Part shown: piece after piece, positions 14,421-35,395 of the stretch
How positions within the stretch are numbered: the first letter of the stretch is position 1
Layout: each line of letters begins with the position of its first letter
From: Chamaea fasciata
Taxonomy: Eukaryota; Chordata; Aves; Passeriformes; Sylviidae
Direction: 5' to 3'
Length of the DNA: 64,000 nucleotides
Assembly: GCA_029207755.1 (NCBI GenBank)
Contig: JARCOQ010000002.1
Location: forward strand, 113,137,745-113,201,744
The notes under the pieces: generated by a model
The model's input: only the letters and a program-made list of their open reading frames with translations
What the model was told of the DNA's origin: nothing
Databases searched by the model: none
Made by a program: the position numbers and the translations under genes

Positions 14421-14622
14421 AACCATGGAATGGGTTGGGTTGGAAGGGACCTTTAAGATCATCCACTTCCACTCCCTGCCATGGGCAGGGACACCTTCCA
14501 CTATCCCAGGCTGCTCCAAGACCCAGTGTCCAACCTGGCCTTGGACACTGCCAGGGATCCAGGGGCAGCCACAGCTTCTCTGGCCACCCTGTTCCGGGGC
14601 TTCCCCACCCTCTTCTGTGAGA
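14421..14622 (-). mobile_element. CR1 LINE 3'-end fragment, antisense
   Basis: Read on the minus strand it shows 'cagagaagctgtggctgcc', 'aaggccaggttggacactg', 'ggagcagcctgggatag', 'ccctgcccatggcaggga' and 'aaggtcccttccaaccca'. The plus strand shows the inverse, starting 'aaccatggaatgggttggg'. It is a short 5'-truncated copy opposite to the gene. Confidence 0.88.
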
Positions 14623-16058
14623 AAGTAAATGAAAGAATCTCTTGACCCAGGGCATTCACTGTTGGGTCTTTTTTGTTTTAAGCTGAACTGCAGTGAACTG
14701 TCATAGCTCTTGTTCAGTTTCCTTCTGAAGTTCACCTTTAAAACACAGTTGTGTCCTCTAAAGGAAGAAAAACCCACGTGTGTTACAGCCTCTTGCAAAG
14801 AATTTCTGCCCACTTCTATTTCTGTGACAGTAAATGTAGGTTAGAGGATTTGTACTTTAAACAAACAAACATGAAGAAAACTACATTATCATAAGAGAGT
14901 GCACTGTTCTGTGAAGGAACCACTTTATCTTCAATTAATTATTCGGTGATTTGTAGAAAAAAAAATAGGAACAGACACAGTCCTAATCCAGTGCCATGCC
15001 ATCAAATATAAGGCTGGAAGGAGGTGTGTAGGCATGTGGGTAGCTTTGATAACAAAGAAGTAAAGCCTGCAGCTTACCCATATGATTCCAAAAATTCCCA
15101 TGGCTCAAAAGAAAGAGGTCTGTGAGATTCCAGGCTTTTTTTACCTCCTGAATGCCTGCTAGGATTTCAAACCTATTGCTCTGAGGTGGATTTCACTTGA
15201 CACTTATTTTTGTTTCTAGTTTTCTTTGTGCACCTTTTAGCAGTCTCAGGACATCATTTGAAGTTCAGCTATAAAGAAAATCGGGCTTGAAAAATTTCCT
15301 GCTGTTTTACCATTTCTTTTAAAAGCACTCAGTACATGGAAGGAATAAGAAAATCCATAGAAAGCTGTGGATACTTTCACAAAAATAGTTCACTGTGCTT
15401 TTCTGGTAATTTTCTGAGCCATGATCTATCATCTTACCAGTGACTTAGGCTCCTGTGAGATTTCTGTTACTTCCACACATCTCAGTAAAATCAGGGATAT
15501 TGAAAACCAGGAGCTACAACATAATTGTTGCACTTTCAACATCTGATGTCCAGCCTATGACTTCTTAAGGAAGAATTCACATGGAAATAACTATTAAAAA
15601 CAAAAGGATAACACAGAAAGTTTGCTAGCAGTGGTGCCATGCCATGCTGAAGGCTTCAGCAGGATTCCTGTATTCCACATGTTTTGTCCTACAGGAACTG
15701 GCAACAGTTCGGAGTAGCTGGATATTTCAAGAAACACCAGAAATGTGGGAAGGCCACAGAGATAATGATTAATAGTCAAATTTAAATGAGTTTTCAGGCT
15801 TCATGTTGCAGAGAGGATTTTGAAAGGGACAAGAATCTGAGCAGTCCAGATGCTCAGAGATGTTCTGTAGATAGAGCTGACAGCATCTCCTGCTGCTTTT
15901 CAAAGATGGCATGAGAGCCACGAGGCACCTCCTGCAGCAAAACCTGGCACCACTGAAGACAAATGTGACTTCTAACTTCAGCAGAGTTAGCATTTCATTC
16001 TGTGTCTCTGGGTGCTCTGAGCATTCTTCTGTTTGTGTTTCTTTGATTAATTAGCTCA

Positions 16059-16648
16059 TGGTGGGGTGGGTTGACCCAGGCTGGGTGCCAGACACCCACC
16101 AGAGCTTCTCTGTCACTCCCCTCTGCAGCTGGATAGGGGAGGGAAAATATAACAAATGTTCATGAGTTGAGATGAGGACAGAGAGAGATCACTCACAAAG
16201 TAACGTCATGGGAAAAACAAACTCGAGTTAGAGATGTTAATTGAATTTATTACCAACTAAATCAGAGCATGGTAATGAGAAGAAAAATAAATCTTTCAAA
16301 CACCTTCCCCACACCCCTCCCTCCTTCCCAGCTCTACCACCTCCTCCCCAGCAGCACAGGAAGATGGGAACAAGGGTTACAAACTGTTCATCCCATCTGC
16401 TGGACATGGGGGAAGCTTCTGGCAAGCTGTAACCTCCCCACTACCAGAACCTGGCCATAAAAACCTGACACAGATGGCTTGTGGGAGAGTAGAGCCCTGT
16501 GTAAGTCTTTTCTAGAAAATGTTATCTTAGGAGTGCCCAGGTGGAAAAACCAGCCTGATCCATGAGAGCTCCTGACTGCCCAGTGTCTTTGCATCACCCT
16601 GGTGTCCAGCCTTCCCAGGGCAGCACAAACCACAGCTCTGTCCTGACA
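16059..16648 (-). mobile_element. Endogenous retrovirus LTR, antisense
   Basis: The plus strand holds 'gggttgacccaggctggg', 'cagacacccaccagagc', 'agctggataggggag', 'aaaatataaca' and 'agatcactcac', then 'aatttattacca'. I recognise this as a recurring bird LTR in reverse. On the minus strand an AATAAA signal lies at about 16250. The outer borders are my estimate: TGTCAGG on the minus 5' side and CCACCA at the 3' end. No target duplication was found and no retroviral genes adjoin it, so it is a solitary or partial LTR. Confidence 0.65.
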
Positions 16649-17876
16649 GGGTTAAACCTCAGAGCTGTGGAAGGAGGGAGCCAGGGATCTCCAGCTGCTC
16701 TTTAGCCAGGACAGGAAACGTTGATGCTTGGCTGTTAGGAAAGTAGAGCTGTTCCATTACCCAGCTTTCACTTTGTCTGTTACCTAAATCTTCAACTTGT
16801 GTTTGAATTAAAATTTTGACCAGAGAAAAAAAAACCTCTTGAGAAGCTTGGCTTTCAACAGTGCTTGAAGAGAACATAAGCAACACAGTCCAAACTGATT
16901 GTATAATCTATGAAATCTTCTCTTTTTGTGAATATCTCAAGTCCCATTGCAGCCTACTCAAGTAATTTTGCTTAATTTTTCAAGGCCTGTTCTTTTATGC
17001 ATGAATCTTTTTCCAGATTAACTGTCCCAGTTATATTTGATGCCAAGTCTCTTTTTCATGTTTTCCTAATTGGTGCAAAATGGATTATTAAGTATAAATT
17101 CTGATCAGTGTGCTCGACTGAAGTAGATCAGGACTAAAAATACAGTATTTTGTCTATCTGTATTCAGTATGTGGCTTTAAAATGTATATCTAGAGGCCAA
17201 CAGAAAGTCTGTTTCTGTCAAGGGTCATTCTTGAGGAATAAGAAATGAAGATCTAACACAACCTATAAAATGGAAATACACTAGTGATATTTTTTTTAGT
17301 ATGTATTTAGTAGATCTGAGAGCCGATAAAAGCTGGCTTTAGTTTGTTCACATTTGTGGATTCCAGATTAGTGCTCTACAATGTACTAATATACATGGAG
17401 GTTTATTTTGCTTAATATCAAAATTGTTGTAGAAGAGATGTATCAATAATTTAGTTTCTATGATACACCTACTTATTTGAGTATGAGACACCACTCAGTT
17501 GTCTACTGTGGACAATTCTTGCTGGAAGTGTCAAGAGAAGCATCCCTTAGACATAATTTTCATCAATAATTTCTACTCCAAAGTACATAAAAGTCAGTAA
17601 AGATGATAAATAACTGGGTTTGCTCTTTTTCTCTACAAAGACTCTTCCAATCCCATGCCTCATCTCTCTTTTAGTTACTTGTCTTCCAGCTACTGAAGCT
17701 GATACTTTGCTTGAATAGATAGCTAATATTACCAGTTTAAGGGAATTAGCACCCTAAAAACACCATTTTTAGATTGGTTTGGTTTTCCCCCTTTAATTGT
17801 GGGTGTCTCTATTTCCCTCTCAAGGGCAGTATGAACAGACACCTCACTTCAGTCTCTCTTGCTCTCTCCCTCCCAG

Positions 17877-17994
17877 CTCCTGCCAGGATTCTGACGTTCA
17901 GCGGGACGGTGACAACTCCCTGGATGAAGGACATTGTCCTCCCTTGCAAAGCTGTGGGGGACCCAGCTCCAACAGTCAAATGGATGAAGGATAG
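17877..17994 (+). CDS. DSCAM: DSCAM exon: first half of immunoglobulin domain 10
   Basis: This exon completes the split alanine codon and encodes [10 protein letters not shown] through KWMKD plus two bases of a serine codon. It holds the first half of Ig domain 10, which sits between FNIII-4 and FNIII-5 in DSCAM. The B-strand cysteine is in '[12 protein letters not shown]' and the core tryptophan in 'VKWMKD'. The partner cysteine is in the next exon. The acceptor is 'ctccctcccag' and the donor 'gtaacc'. Splitting one Ig domain over two exons is normal for this gene family. The residues are close to those I recall for human DSCAM, with a few changes such as PAPTV in the C-strand region. Confidence 0.95.
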
Positions 17995-19084
<1,090 letters not shown>

Positions 19085-19204
19085 TAAAGTGTTCCTGGAA
19101 ACACAGAGGTGTATCTGTTTGAAATGCAGAATATTATTTATGTGTATTATGAAGGTCTAATTTTTCCAAATTAATACATAAGTTGTTCTGACTCAGCCAT
19201 GGGC

Positions 19205-19527
19205 ATTTTATGATCTAGTGTGGGCTTGAGAGATTTTAGCCGGCTAGCAGCTGCTAACCTTTTCCCAAGAAAAACTTTGCCAAAAAAGTTTTTTCTCAAA
19301 ACAATCTTGGTAAACAACTATCCTTCCTCAAAACAATCTTAGTCCATCTGGTGTTTGCTGTTTCTCTAATTTAACCAATAGCATTAGAGAGGTGTCATTC
19401 CTATTCACCAACCATGTTAAGTCTGTATCAGAACACCTTATAAAAAGTAGTAAGAATTTAGACAATAAAGCCTTCTTTTAACATGCTCTTTGCTTTCTGA
19501 TATATTTGGAGTCTTTCGTGTCCTACA
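19205..19527 (+). mobile_element. Endogenous retrovirus LTR, sense orientation
   Basis: It shares several blocks with the reverse of 53483-53877, among them 'ttagcagctgctagc'-like, 'aaacaatcttgg', 'ggtgtcattcctattcacca', 'tagtaagaattta', 'gccttctttt', 'ggagtctttcgtgtcctaca'. A TATA box (TATAAAAA at 19439) is followed by AATAAA at 19464, the layout of an LTR promoter and poly(A) signal. It is the only LTR in the window on the gene's own strand. Borders are eroded; the 3' border could extend about 30 bp further. Confidence 0.75.
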
Positions 19528-21267
19528 GCAACAATCTAGAAAATGGTGCTTTTGGTGAAACAGTTCACACACTCAGTTAAGTCTCTGTGTGAGTTTTTGG
19601 TAAGATTGACAACAGTGTGTTTGTGTTCAGTTATCTCCTAGTTCTTCACACAGAAAGTATCAGCTTCTGCCTCCCCCTTACAAGTATCACATGTATCATT
19701 TTAATACTACAAAATTCAGAAAGATGTGAAGGCCTTTAATTCAGCTCCTGAAAAGCTATCAGCAGAAATTTGCCTCTGTACTGAGACCTTGCACAAAAAC
19801 TTCATTTTGTAGGCACAGAATTTTATTATGAGGTGAATATGAGGAAGCATTGGAAATGAAAAATCAGTACCCCTTCAGCTAATGCATTTCTCCAGCTACA
19901 TTTTATAATCATATTGAAAAGCAAAAAGTGCATCCAGAATGGTGTTGATGTGCACAAAAGCAGGAACAATATAAGAATGTAAACTAAAAGTAAAGTGAAG
20001 CAGAGCCTGTGGATTCATATACCAAGAATTCCCTGTGGAGATTTCCTTGCTCACTTGCACTAAAGCAGATCCTACAAATGCTTCAATTGACTGAAAATTT
20101 TTGTACCAGAGTGGATCATCACTCTCCTGGATGTGGAATTTAAATTTCAAGTGCAAGCGCATGAGAGCAAAGAGAGAGGTTGTTTCCACTGCAGTCCCCC
20201 TCTCTCCCTGCATAAACCATTCCACTATGCCTTGGAGCAAACATCGTGGCAGATGTTGGCATATATCAGCTTCCCTACAATCCAACAGAAACTGAAGATG
20301 CTCTTCTGCAATGTTTGAAGCATGACCACAACAGGAAGTAGGGAGAGAAAACACCATCAAATGGAAACCTTATATTTATATTTCACTAAGTACTTCTGTA
20401 ATTGCATATATTTGCTGTTATTGAACTGCAGCAACTAAAAGCAAATCAATATTACTTCCCTCTGGGACAGACAAAGAGTGGCTTTTAATATGTGGGACCA
20501 CCATTTTTTTGCAGATAGGGTGAAGCTGTGATGAAAGCTTTTACAATAAATCTTTCCCAGTGTAGTGTGTGCAGCCTCTCCCCATGGAATCAGCCAAGTC
20601 ACTCAGAATAACAGAACAAATCCATCTCACAAAGGGAATTTTCCTTTAGAGTATAAACTGTCTCTTTTGTTTTCTTCAGCCCTGTTTAGCCCTGTGAGGG
20701 CAAAAAAATCAACTTCTCTTTCAACTAATCCATAGCTGGAAACCAGCAGACTTTGCCTTATATCAGCACCCATTATTCTGCAGTCTGAACATGAACTGCA
20801 GTGGAGAGCTTTCCCTGGAGTTTCACTCTGTAGGAAGAGCTGCCCCTCAAGCATAGGCAAAGCAGGCAACATTCTCTGGCAGCAGAATGCTGGACACAGC
20901 AGAGCATTTTGGACTTCTGTCCTGTCTGGTCATGGGAATGTGTCAGGACAAGGGCAGCTCCTGCCAGCACGGGCCACTGACACCACCACCCTTTTCTCTC
21001 CCATGCCAGAGGAGCCGTGGCCATTCTGTTGTCTCTCCTCCCCAGATTTCCATCTCATCTTTTCCACTATTTCTTGCTCCTTTCCAAGCATGGACATTGT
21101 TCATACCCCACTCCTTATTCTTGAGGCAGCAAAGCTCAATTTTGTCTACATTTCTGGCAGTAGAACATTCCCAGTCCATTTGCAGTCCCAGTACCCTGTG
21201 TTAATTCCTAGTCCCAGTTTGCCCTGTCCATGCAACTTGTTGGGATGTGGCATGGCTCTTTCTCTAC

Positions 21268-21480
21268 CCTTTAATGCCGGAAGAAATTCCTCCAGTGAGG
21301 GTGGTAAGGGCGTGGCACAGGGTGCCCAGAGAAGTTGTGGATATCCCTGGAAGTGTCCAAAGCCAGGCTGGATGGGAGGTAGAGCAATCTAGTCTAGTGG
21401 AAGGTGTCCCTGCCCATGGCACTGGATTGGAATGAGATGGTCTTTAGGGTCTTTTCCAACCCAAAACATTCCATGATTTT
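21268..21480 (+). mobile_element. CR1 LINE 3'-end fragment
   Basis: Boxes in order: 'ggcacagggtgcccagagaag', 'atccctggaagtgtccaa', 'gtggaaggtgtccctgcc', 'ggtcttttccaaccca' and 'acattccatgattt'. It is 5'-truncated, in sense orientation and about 210 bp long. Confidence 0.87.
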
Positions 21481-22197
21481 CTTCCAAAGGAAGCTGGGAA
21501 ATAGGAAGTGGATGAGAAACATCTGGTTTATTCCTGCATTCATTCAGCAGTTGGTCCTTGGAACCTTGGTCTTCCATCCCCCAAAACATTTGTGGGGAGC
21601 AGCAGAAACAGAAGTGTTTCCTCTCTTTGCTGACAGAATTTGGAATTCTTTATGTCAGAAGCCTCAATGGTTTGGAAGAGGATTGGATCTGCCTCCAGTC
21701 ACAAATCTATCTATGATACCTAATTAATTCTCACATTTGCACTGGCAGAAGCCCTTGATTTGCACCTTTTTTTCATTTCTGCCATAATAGCATGCAAACA
21801 CAGGAATAAGTGGGTCACCATTTGCAACAGCACATGTTTACTGCCACTAAGTTTTTATCTTCTCCCCAAAACAGATATAAATTAAAAAAAAAAAAAAGAA
21901 AATAATGTCTGAGTAGCTCATGTGCTGTTGAGGTCTAATGGGACAGATGCAAAAAAATTCAGAGAAAAACAAAGGTTAAGAATTGAAAGAAAATATTGTT
22001 CATAAAGTTAAATAAAAAAATGAGAGCTTGTCTGTTCTTGTCTTAACCAAGGATGTCAGCTAAACAGACACTTTGACAGAAATCATTAGCATTTTTTGCA
22101 ACTCAAAACAGCTATTTGATAAATGACTGTTAGAAGTGATTAAGATCGTGTCAAACCATTTGATTGCATTTTCTATTTTTAACTGTTTCCCATCTAG

Positions 22198-22296
22198 TTC
22201 CACCAGACCAGCCAAGACTCACTGTATCCAAAACTACTTCTTCTTCTATCACTCTTTCCTGGATACCTGGAGACAATGGTGGCAGTTCTATCCGAG
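22198..22296 (+). CDS. DSCAM: DSCAM exon: first half of fibronectin III domain 5
   Basis: The exon encodes [10 protein letters not shown], the proline-rich start typical of an FNIII domain, then '[20 protein letters not shown]' with the conserved B-strand tryptophan. It enters in phase 1 and leaves in phase 1, so skipping it would keep the frame. The acceptor is 'cccatctag' and the donor 'gtaatg'. It lies 588 bp before its partner exon, the shortest intron in the window. Confidence 0.95.
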
Positions 22297-29048
<6,752 letters not shown>

Positions 29049-29225
29049 GTACAATCCCTCCTCTCATCAAGTCGGTTGTGCAAAGTGAGGAAGGGCTGGG
29101 AACCAACGAAGGGCTAAAGATGCTGGTGACCATCTCCTGTATCTTGGTTGGGGTCTTGCTGCTCTTTGTGATGCTGCTGATCGTGAGGAGGAGGAGGAGG
29201 GAGCAGAGGCTGAAGAGGCTGCGAG
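29049..29225 (+). CDS. DSCAM: DSCAM exon: juxtamembrane, transmembrane helix and stop-transfer
   Basis: The exon encodes a short extracellular stalk ([22 protein letters not shown]), then a 22-residue hydrophobic helix from MLVTISC to MLLIV. Five arginines and a basic stretch ending 'EQRLKRLR' follow and fix the cytoplasmic side. It anchors the receptor as a type I membrane protein. The arginines are written mostly as AGG, giving an (AGG)-rich purine tract at about 29185-29200 that could also act as a splicing enhancer. Both ends are in phase 1, so skipping would give an in-frame protein without a membrane anchor. No evidence for that isoform is visible. The donor is 'gtaagg'. Confidence 0.96.
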
Positions 29226-32200
29226 GTAAGGTGGTGTCTGTGCAACTTCTCTCTACCTGAACATGACAATAAGAGTGGGGCTGCACGTGACCAAAGTGTG
29301 CAATCCCCGGCTGGGATCATTTTCTTGCAAAGCAGAACAGTATATGTATGTTTTCTATAGAAATTCCTTCTTTTTCATTTGGTCATAAGTTTGTTTTTTT
29401 TAAATAAAAAAAAAAGATTAATATATCCATTGTTGTTATTTGGCATGGGGGAAAGGAAAATATTTCTCATTGATTTACTTTCCTTTTTTTGTTGTTTGTT
29501 TGCTTCCCTCGACGACATAAAAGTGGATTTTTTTTGAAGGATGAAATCAGATGCACTGATGATGAGGGAATCTCAGTTTTCCAGCAGATGCCAACCATGA
29601 CTTCCAAATTATAAAATGAAAGTAGACAGATACTAGTAGGATAGAACACACAAGCAGATATTCTCAGATTTGTTACCGCATTTTTCCCCATGATTTTTTA
29701 TAATAGAACTAATACAGCTCTTCATTGTTCACTGACCTTTCATTGTCACTGATCTGTATTTTCCTCTAATCCTTATTCAAATTCAGTTGTTTGTTATGTG
29801 AATAAGATTTAGATCTGTGAATTCATTCAGCTTTATCATTTTTCTAGCACAAAACCCCTGGCTGAGCCACAGCCAAGTTTTTGACCCTTGCAGTCTGACA
29901 CTGCTGCCCTATAGCTTTTGCACTGGCAAGAGGTATTTTGGAAAGGTATTCCCTGAAGGCATTTGGGAAAAAAAAAAAAAAACACCTTTCAAATTCAAAC
30001 CTGAATTAATAGTAAAACAATTTATGATCTGCAAAAATAAGCCCAATCTCTTCCAGGAGCCACCAACCTGATTAGTTATTTGTATTTTAACCAAAATGTG
30101 GTCATGGTACCTATTAAAACCTGGGCCAACCCTATGTTTTACTTCTGACCTTCCTCTCTTTTGGGTCTAATTTTGTCCTTTGGAACAATATTTTGGAGTT
30201 AAAAAAAATAAAAAGACAGAGGGCATGGGCAAATTCATATATAAAGGAGGACAACCAACCTTATGTTTCACACACAGCCCTGGAAATCAGGACATCTGGA
30301 TGCTTTAGCTTGTATAATCACTTTTTCTTCAAAATCTTATAAGCCATTTACCTTCCCAGTTGTGGAGGTTTTTTCATTTAAAAAAAAGAAAAAAGTGGTA
30401 AAGAAAAAGAAAGTGTTATCCTGTCTTCTTAGAAATACTGTGGAATTCCATCCAGTAATGAGCAGGATATCTTGAGCTCTTTGGCTCTGGAAAATTATGT
30501 CTATGCAGATTATTTTTTCATGGTTAATTTACAAGTATTCATAGAATCTTGAGTTCCAGTCCCTTGAGGAAGGCTGATGATCACCGACCAGGGTGGCTTT
30601 TGCATAACATAAAATGTCTCTGAACTATTTCCTCTAAGAAATGAGGAATTTAGAAAAATATCGGAGCTCCACTTAAACATAGGCAGTGGAAAATATTTAA
30701 TCAGTACTTTTGATAAAAGAAATCAGTATTTAACTACCATTTCTGTAAAAGTTGTGTCTCACTTGGCTGAATTTGTCACACTACAGCTCGACATCCCATC
30801 TGGTCCTGTTTCACTTCTCTACAGTACAGAAGTTCTTTCTTGTATCATTTTCAGTCTCCAAGGATGTTCTTTCCACATGGTGGTAACCAAACCATTTCTT
30901 AATGTTTTTAATTGGTAAATGAAACCGATTAATATATTTTAATTTTCCTCTGTAGTTTTCCCATAATTTACATCCTTAACATTTTATCCATTGAGATCAT
31001 TTGCCAGTTCTCTGATTTCTCTACAGCAAGAAAATATTCCCTGTTATACAGCCCTGGTTTGTGTTCTTGATGTATGACCTCATGATCCAGATTATTTTCT
31101 TAGTGATCTGGCATTTTCCTTATATTTTAGCTACCAAATTCTTGTCTCATTTTTAAACTTTTAAACCAGATATTATTTACTCCATATCACTGATAAACAT
31201 TTCAGACAAAAAGTACTGAATAATGATTCTCTGCTTAAAATTCGGGTCTGAATATGTGGAAATCCATGTAAAATGGCTGCTGTGTTAATTTTTTGCATTG
31301 TGCTACTTTCTTTTAAAGTACTTTGAGTTATCAAAACTTTGTTTTAGAGAAACATAAATATGACCTTTTGCTGTTATTTAGTCATATCACAATGAGAGGT
31401 CTTTTTCAATGTCATTAATTCTCAGCAAATTTTAATCTAATTAAAAAAAATCCACTTTGTTTGACATGGCTGCTTGACCACAAGTCTGTATTGATTGGCC
31501 TCAATTATCCTTCTAATTCATTTCATTAAGCTTCGCTCAATTTTTTTTTTATTATTTTGTGCATTGCCAAGATCAGACTGATAGGACTTCAGTAATTCAT
31601 AAATTTTTTTGCTCATTCTTTTTGAAGACTGATCCCATGTTTGATGTTTTCTGATCTTCTGGAAGTTACTTCATGTTCTAAAAGTTTTCCTGACAATAAG
31701 GAACTGCTGTTCCAGAGAACTCCTTACTAAGTTCTCTAAAACAAATATATGGAAGTTCTTCTGATGTCCTAACTAAAAAATAAATGGTTTGGTCTAGTAA
31801 TTGTTGTGATTAACTTTCACATAATTTTTGAAAGGGAAATATCACATTATCACTTGGTTTGTATGACCTGGTGGGGTTTCTTTGAGGCACAATATTTTTC
31901 CTAAACCAGGAATTCCTCTAGTCTACATCAGAAAAATGATTTCCACAGTGGAACCTTCTAAAATAATTTGTGCAAGTTACAGATGTAACTCTTGCTTTTG
32001 TGGCTACAGATGTGTTTTTCTTGAACCTGTTTGACAAAGAGGAGTGGGAATTGCAGGTTTCTTTGCACTGTGCTATGTATGCAAACATTTGTATGCTCAT
32101 GGACAATGGGCTTGAGTTCCCATTTCTGTTGAAGAATAGCAGCCTCTCCATTCTTGATCCTTTTACCACTTGTCTGGATGTAGGCACAGTTAAACATTTT

Positions 32201-32867
32201 TCTTCCTTCTTTACAAAGAAAGCAGAGTTCTCCGCAAAATCCTGATTTTTGCCCAGTTTAGTAGTTCCACCAGACAGGTCACAAAGAAAGGTCACTTGGC
32301 TGCTGGAGTTGATGCAGCCATTCAGGAGTTCAGCAGATATTCTCAGAGAGAAGCCTGATGGTTTAATGCTCCTTCTCCTGGCTATTGACCCAGCTCTGCT
32401 ACTCCTGTAATGGTTTTCCCTTTGTTTTTAAATCAAATTCGCCTTAACACAAGCAGAAAGGATCAGCACGGCATGATAGTTCAGGAGTGGCAGGATGCAA
32501 TTTAAAACTCTATCACTGTCCCTGATTTCCCAGGGGGAAAACCCAAGTGTGTTAAGAATTTTAAAGGTGGCTGCCCCAGCAGAGTAGAGTGATGGCTGTG
32601 GCTTTTTCACTGAAGTGGTGCTTGGCTGGAGCAGAGATCATCCCCTTCCCTCTATCATCTGTGCCCCCTTCCCAAGCCCTGATTTCACCACCTGAAAACT
32701 GGGAGGTGATAGGACACAGCCAGGGATGCTGGCTTATTTTAGAAAGCGTTATCAATTTGCTGATCAAAAGGCTACTGCAGGAAAAGCACATTAAAATCGC
32801 TGGTCATTGGTTTCTGACAAAACCATTTCTCCTGGAGCTAATGTCCTGGACACACGATGTTGTTGTG

Positions 32868-33363
32868 GTGGGGTCCCAGCACAGGGAGGACGTGGAGCTG
32901 CTGGAACCAGTCCAGAGGAGGCACCAGGATGAGCAGAGGGATGGAACAGCTCTGCTGGGAGGAAAGGCTGACACAGCTGGGATTGTTCAGCCTGGACAGG
33001 AGAAGCTTTGGGCTGAGCTCAGGGTGGCCTTGCAGGGCCTGAAGGAGCTTCAGGAAACCTGGAGAGAGACAATTCCCAAGGCATGGAGGGACAGGACACA
33101 GGGAATGGCTTCCCAGTGCCAGAGGGCAGGGCTGGCTGGGATCTTGGGCAGCAATTGTTCCCTAGGAGGGCGGGCAGGCCCTGGCACAGGGTGTCCAGAG
33201 AAGCGTTGGCTGCCCCTGGATCCCTGGAAGTGCCCAAGGCCAGGTTGGACACTGGGGCTTGGAGCAGCCTGGGATAGTGGAAGGTGTCCCTGCCCATGGC
33301 AGGGTTGGCAGTGGATGATCTTTAAGGTGCCTTCCATCCAAAACCGTTCCATGATTCTGTGAT
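32868..33363 (+). mobile_element. CR1 LINE fragment (end of ORF2 plus 3' end)
   Basis: It reads 'cagcacagggagga', 'gagctgctggaacc', 'gctgggattgttcagcctgg', 'ggcacagggtgtccagagaag', 'ccctgcccatggcaggg' and ends 'ccatgattctgtga'. It closely resembles the copy at 11866 over nearly 500 bp and has a better preserved 3' tail. The 257-codon open frame that covers it mixes host sequence and non-ORF2 frames, so it should not be taken as a gene. Confidence 0.92.
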
Positions 33364-34107
33364 ATTCAGTTACTTTTAGGCTTCTGGATTTTTGTTTCAT
33401 GGATACAGAGGAGCCCTTTATATTCCTGCCACCTTTGTTTTCGTCCCATTCCACACCAACCTGTGTGCCCATCATTAACTCCAGCTGTTCTGCTCACCAT
33501 TTGAACAATGTCCTTGGATAATTAGCAAATTTAAACTCAGCTGATGGAAGGATTTTTTTTCCCTTCAGTGCTTCCTCATTCAGCTTTTGACACATTGCAT
33601 GGTCTTTGCTGATGCCTCATGGGGTTTTTTTTTCTGAAGGTACACAATCTTCTGTGCATCTATTTAAGCAAGAATCAACCTGTGTTAATGAGCACTTATG
33701 TGCCACATTCATGAATGGTGTGAATTTTTTTCCAGATGCAGGATGGAAATCATCTGTGTGCTGGGCAGCACCTGAAAACATGTGAGGGAGATTGTTTGCC
33801 ATTTAAACGTGATGAAAAAATTATGAAAAGCAAACTGAAGTACATTGTAATAATTCTCAACTTTGCCCCTTCTGCTTTTCTTGAGTTGTGAATTCCTTGC
33901 ACAAATACCCACAGACTTCATTTAAGGAGGCAGAAATTGCTTCAAAAAGCTGCTGGCTGAATGAAAACAGTATTTGCATATTAAACCACCCTGATTATGT
34001 GTGCCAGAGGGAGAATGTGTGCACAGTGTCTTCATGATCCTGATGCTGCTAGAATAGCAAGAAGCATCATAAAATACACTGAAAAAAAACCCATTACTTA
34101 CAACCAG

Positions 34108-34137
34108 TGTATTATTACTATTACTATTATTATTATT
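34108..34137 (+). repeat. ATT/ACT trinucleotide repeat
   Basis: About ten units of 'att' and 'act' ('attattactattactatt'). A simple repeat in the intron. Confidence 0.85.
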
Positions 34138-35395
34138 GTGTTGGATTACTTTGGCTATTTTTGTATTCTTCCAAAGAAATTTGTCCCTTCCTGGGTTTTT
34201 GGAAGTCAGTAACAAAACTCCTTTGGAAGCAGCAGTGTTGGTCTTTTGCTTTATGGCTCACGGCAAAGATATTGTCATCTACTGGGCACTACCACTTACA
34301 AGTGGTAATAGCAAAGGCAGTCTCATTCCAAGTGAAAAATAGGAATTCTGAGTGCCAAATGAAGCATTGTTTGGTTTAGATGAGACACCTCAGATGAACC
34401 ATCCTTCCCTCCACCAGGAATCTTCCATGCTTCGTGCTGGAAAGGGATGGAGGAAAGTTAAAAATGAAGGAGTGGAGCAAACAGACCTAGAGGGAGCACA
34501 GAATTCCAGCTTCTCCAGTGGTAGGTGAGGAATAAAGCTTAAGAGAGGCAAGCTGGAACTGTGTCAGATAAATACAGTTCAGAAAAGTGGATAAAAGGTG
34601 TTTTGCTGAGTTTTTTAATGAATAAAAAGAGCCTTCTCTCCATTCCTTTTAAAAATTAGTTCAACACAAGCTATAGAGATATGTTAAGATGGTAGCTTGT
34701 TTCTGCCTGCATCCTTGGGATTTTAAAGGCAGAATGTTTAATAGGATCACAAGTAAGGAAATTGTTGTAGGTGTTGGAGACCCAAGACATGATTGAGGAA
34801 TAAAAAAGGTGGGATGGAGAAAACAAAGACAAATTCAGTAAATGTCTTGACAGGTGCTGGTAGATTTAAAAGCAGATAAAAGAAGAGATGTAAACTTCCA
34901 TGTAAAAGTTGTTTGAAGACTTAGAACTTGGAATTGCTTTCTTCTCAGATTTGCTTCACTTGGTTGCACAAAAGGCCGTTTTGTTGCCCTGTGATCAACT
35001 TAAGGACTTGGGAATCAGCATTTTAAGTGAGTTTGTTTAGCAGCAGACAGCAGGAGAACAAAGCAGAGCTGCCTGTTTTTTGCTGGATGATACCACAGAA
35101 ATTAGTGTATTATGTTGATAAAGTTTTACAGAAGCCTACCTGAAAAACCAAACTTCAGCTGTGCCTTTTGAAATGATAAGTATTGAAATAATTATAGCCC
35201 CAGAGGATTTGCTGCTAATAATAGCAGCAATGACAAGAACAGGAGGAATATTTTTCCTTCAGCAGTGCCTTATTTTTCAGGGCTCATCCATGTGGGAATA
35301 AACCATCCTCTGTTTCATGTGTAGACCATACTCTGAAGACCCAGCAGTAGTTTTGAATTATTGCTAGTGGAAAAATGCTCAATGTTTAAGTGCAA

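Noticed and set aside
32589..33362. The longest open frame in the window, 257 codons on the + strand.
   Set aside because: It is host sequence fused to a CR1 3' region read in mixed frames. It has no domain and no splice context.
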